Shown here piece by piece: positions 7,133 through 8,288 of a stretch of DNA of 8,288 nt. The translations under genes were made by a program, and so were the position numbers. Source of the stretch: Cloacimonetes bacterium UBA5456 (GTDB lineage Bacteria; Cloacimonadota; Cloacimonadia; Cloacimonadales; Cloacimonadaceae); contig DIQS01000028.1 in the NCBI GenBank assembly GCA_002427325.1, positions 1 to 8,288 of the forward strand. The letters run 5' to 3'. Numbering within the stretch: position 1 is the stretch's first letter; each line of letters starts with the position of its first letter. The notes beneath the pieces were generated by a model, which did not search any database, was not told where the DNA came from, and was given only the letters and a program-made list of their open reading frames with translations.

Positions 7133-7860
7133 GTAAATAGTTCCCTTATTCTCTTAATTTCTTCAAAATCGGTCTTGCGCAGGAGATAGTCGCCCTCGCC
7201 GCTCTCCGAGAGGCTTAGTTCAAGATTTTTATATTTCATCATGCCGGCAGTCTTTTGGGAGGCGGAGAAGTGAAGCTCTTGCACACCGGCGGTATTGGCG
7301 ATGGTTTTCGCATTGTAACCATTGATGCCGGAGCCGGGCATAATGATGATTCTGCCCCGCGCCAACTTGTTGAGTTCAGCTATCTTAGGCAGTCCTTGCA
7401 GAGCTTTTTGCTTGCCGCCGGATGTGAGAATGCGCGCTGCACCCGTCTTGATCACATCCTCCAAAGCGGAATTCATGTCCCGCACGTAATCAAAGGCACG
7501 GTGGAATGTCACAGTCATCGGCGAAGCTGCGTCCACCAAAGCTTTTGTGCGGGCAATATCAATATCTCCCGAAGGCGTAAGTATTCCCAAAACAACAGCT
7601 TCTGCGCCCATCTCTTTGGCAAAACGGACCTCTTCGAGCATGGTGGCAAATTCGTGGTCGTCATAGCAAAAATCCCCGCCGCGCGGACGGATGAGAACAT
7701 GAGTGGTGATGGACAACCGATTCTTGATCATCCTTAGCAGTCCGGCCGAAGGGCTGAGTCCGCCGAGATCTAACGCGCTGCAAAGCTCGATCCTATCCGC
7801 ACCCGCCTCAAACGCAACTCGTGCAGATTCAAAGCTTTCCACACATATTTCTAAGATCAT
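7129..7860 (-). CDS. cutC: CutC family TIM-barrel protein
   Basis: A 243-residue protein of normal CutC length (about 248 in E. coli), expected to be a cytoplasmic TIM barrel. Family motifs in order are ICVESFESARVAFEAGADRI at 5-24, RPRGGDF at 58-64, TFHRAFD at 118-124, ILTSGG at 144-149, MPGSGIN at 174-180 and ELHFSA at 195-200. The frame is open upstream to an ATG at 7908. The start is placed at 7860 because a GGAGG site lies five bases ahead of it and the family begins at MILEICVES. CutC was named for copper tolerance in E. coli, but that phenotype was later traced to the small RNA MicL encoded at the end of the E. coli gene, so the true role is unsettled. The stop overlaps the M81 gene start by 4 bases, so the two were probably co-translated. 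Confidence 0.93.
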   Translation of the reverse strand: MILEICVESFESARVAFEAGADRIELCSALDLGGLSPSAGLLRMIKNRLSITTHVLIRPRGGDFCYDDHEFATMLEEVRFAKEMGAEAVVLGILTPSGDIDIARTKALVDAASPMTVTFHRAFDYVRDMNSALEDVIKTGAARILTSGGKQKALQGLPKIAELNKLARGRIIIMPGSGINGYNAKTIANTAGVQELHFSASQKTAGMMKYKNLELSLSESGEGDYLLRKTDFEEIKRIRELFT

Positions 7861-7865
7861 GATAT

Positions 7866-7870
7866 CCTCC
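7866..7870 (-). promoter_or_regulatory. Shine-Dalgarno site of cutC
   Basis: GGAGG on the minus strand, five bases before the ATG at 7860. It decides the cutC start against the upstream in-frame ATG at 7908, which has no such site. Confidence 0.8.
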
Positions 7871-8137
7871 CGATACTCTCTTGAAAATAGCTTTTGCGTT
7901 AATAACAAGCTGATTTTTGCAAAGCTGAAGGCAGCGCACTTTTTGTCAACTTATCATTTTCGCAAAGAATGAAAGCAAAATATTAAAGCAAAAAAAGCAC
8001 GATATTTCTCGCACTTTCATCCTCATCATGCGCTATAACTCCCTATATATCAAACCTCTACCATATATCATCATTTATTTGCTCACCTGCGTATCATTTT
8101 TTTCAAGCTCCTAAGTCCTTGCTTCCCTATATGGTTA

Positions 8138-8203
8138 CGCTTATGCTCCGCTTATGATATGGTCATGGTGATGACCACATCATGACCATATCATGACCAG
8201 AAC
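8138..8203. repeat. Six consecutive 11-bp units
   Basis: Units begin at 8138, 8149, 8160, 8171, 8182 and 8193. Two start CGCTTATG, the third is TGGTCATGGTG, and three start ATGACC (ATGACCACATC, ATGACCATATC, ATGACCAGAAC). The unit length of 11 is close to one helical turn, so matching bases face the same side of the DNA. This is compatible with a repeated protein-binding site, but no known binding motif was recognised. Confidence 0.75.
8154..8194. repeat. Long inverted repeat, possible hairpin or dyad operator
   Basis: ATGATATGGTCATG (8154-8167) is perfectly complementary to CATGACCATATCAT (8181-8194). A further GTG/CAT pairing (one G-T) leaves a loop of about 7 bases. There is no T-tract on either side, so it does not look like a terminator. 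It lies inside the 11-bp repeat array and uses the same ATGACC/GGTCAT words. Confidence 0.85.
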
Positions 8204-8288
8204 CCAGTAAGGAAGCAGTGGAAAAAACACCTTAATTGCTGAAATCTTCTTCGGAAAATATCTCGGCGGTGAAGCTAAAAAGTTTTGC

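Larger units (their letters stand above)
7861..8288. other. Non-coding stretch upstream of cutC, running to the window edge
   Basis: No convincing gene on either strand. The first 110 bases (7861-7970) would hold the cutC leader and promoter. Further right the sequence is AT-rich with A and T runs (7991-7996, 8099-8105), a 9-bp direct repeat TCCCTATAT at 8040-8048 and 8124-8132, and AAAGCAAAA at 7972-7980 and 7985-7993. It also contains the 11-bp-periodic block at 8138-8203. Short open frames reach the right edge on both strands (from about 8211 on plus, ending at 8232 on minus), but they are too short to judge. Confidence 0.6.

Noticed and set aside
7861..7908. N-terminal extension of CutC from the ATG at 7908
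   Set aside because: The 16 extra residues do not match the family start and have no ribosome binding site, whereas the ATG at 7860 has GGAGG at ideal spacing.
7944..7949. TTGACA on the minus strand as a -35 box for cutC
   Set aside because: No acceptable -10 hexamer occurs 16-19 bases downstream, so a promoter cannot be supported.
8138..8203. CRISPR array or tandem microsatellite
   Set aside because: Units are only 11 bases, imperfect and without spacers; neither category fits.
8211..8288. Short open frames at the right edge (plus-strand reading with IAEIFFGKYLGGEAKKF; minus-strand reading ending FTAEIFSEEDFSN)
   Set aside because: Both are plausible-looking but under 27 codons and cut by the edge. 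No start with a ribosome binding site is visible and they exclude each other.

Overview
The window carries three blocks: the 3' end of an uncharacterised gene, a complete six-gene Rnf operon on the plus strand, and a convergent two-gene unit on the minus strand (cutC followed by a frameshifted M81/MlrC-type gene). It ends in about 430 bases without a recognisable gene, containing an unusual 11-bp-periodic repeat. Moderate GC, strong Shine-Dalgarno sites, tightly overlapping genes and a ferredoxin-linked Rnf complex suggest a bacterium with an anaerobic, fermentative or syntrophic lifestyle. The gene order rnfCDGEAB is that known from Clostridium, Acetobacterium and Thermotoga. It differs from the gammaproteobacterial rnfABCDGE and the Bacteroidetes-type rnfBCDGEA. 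The protein flavour reminded me of Cloacimonadota-like Gram-negative anaerobes, but that is only an impression.

Layout. 1-357: C-terminal 118 codons of a conserved protein I cannot name. 358-555: short intergenic leader, with no convincing promoter motif. 556-5604: rnfC, rnfD, rnfG, rnfE, rnfA, rnfB, with 4-bp ATGA overlaps or gaps of at most 10 bases, each start preceded by a purine-rich ribosome binding site. Together they encode a membrane ferredoxin:NAD+ oxidoreductase that couples electron transfer to Na+ or H+ export. RnfB receives electrons from ferredoxin, RnfA/E (membrane iron-sulfur cysteines) and RnfD/G (covalent flavins) move them across and along the membrane, and RnfC passes them to NAD+. 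5648-5695: strong hairpin terminator that probably serves both converging units. 5709-7132 (minus): M81/MlrC family metallopeptidase gene broken by an apparent one-base deletion at 6662-6664. 7129-7860 (minus): cutC, overlapping the M81 gene by 4 bases. 7861-8288: non-coding as far as can be seen.

The points most worth checking are the M81 frameshift, which falls just before the metal-binding PHID motif, and the array at 8138-8203. That array has six consecutive 11-bp units and a near-perfect 14-bp-arm inverted repeat folded into it. No clearly new multi-gene system is visible. The rest is a well-formed but conventional Rnf operon.
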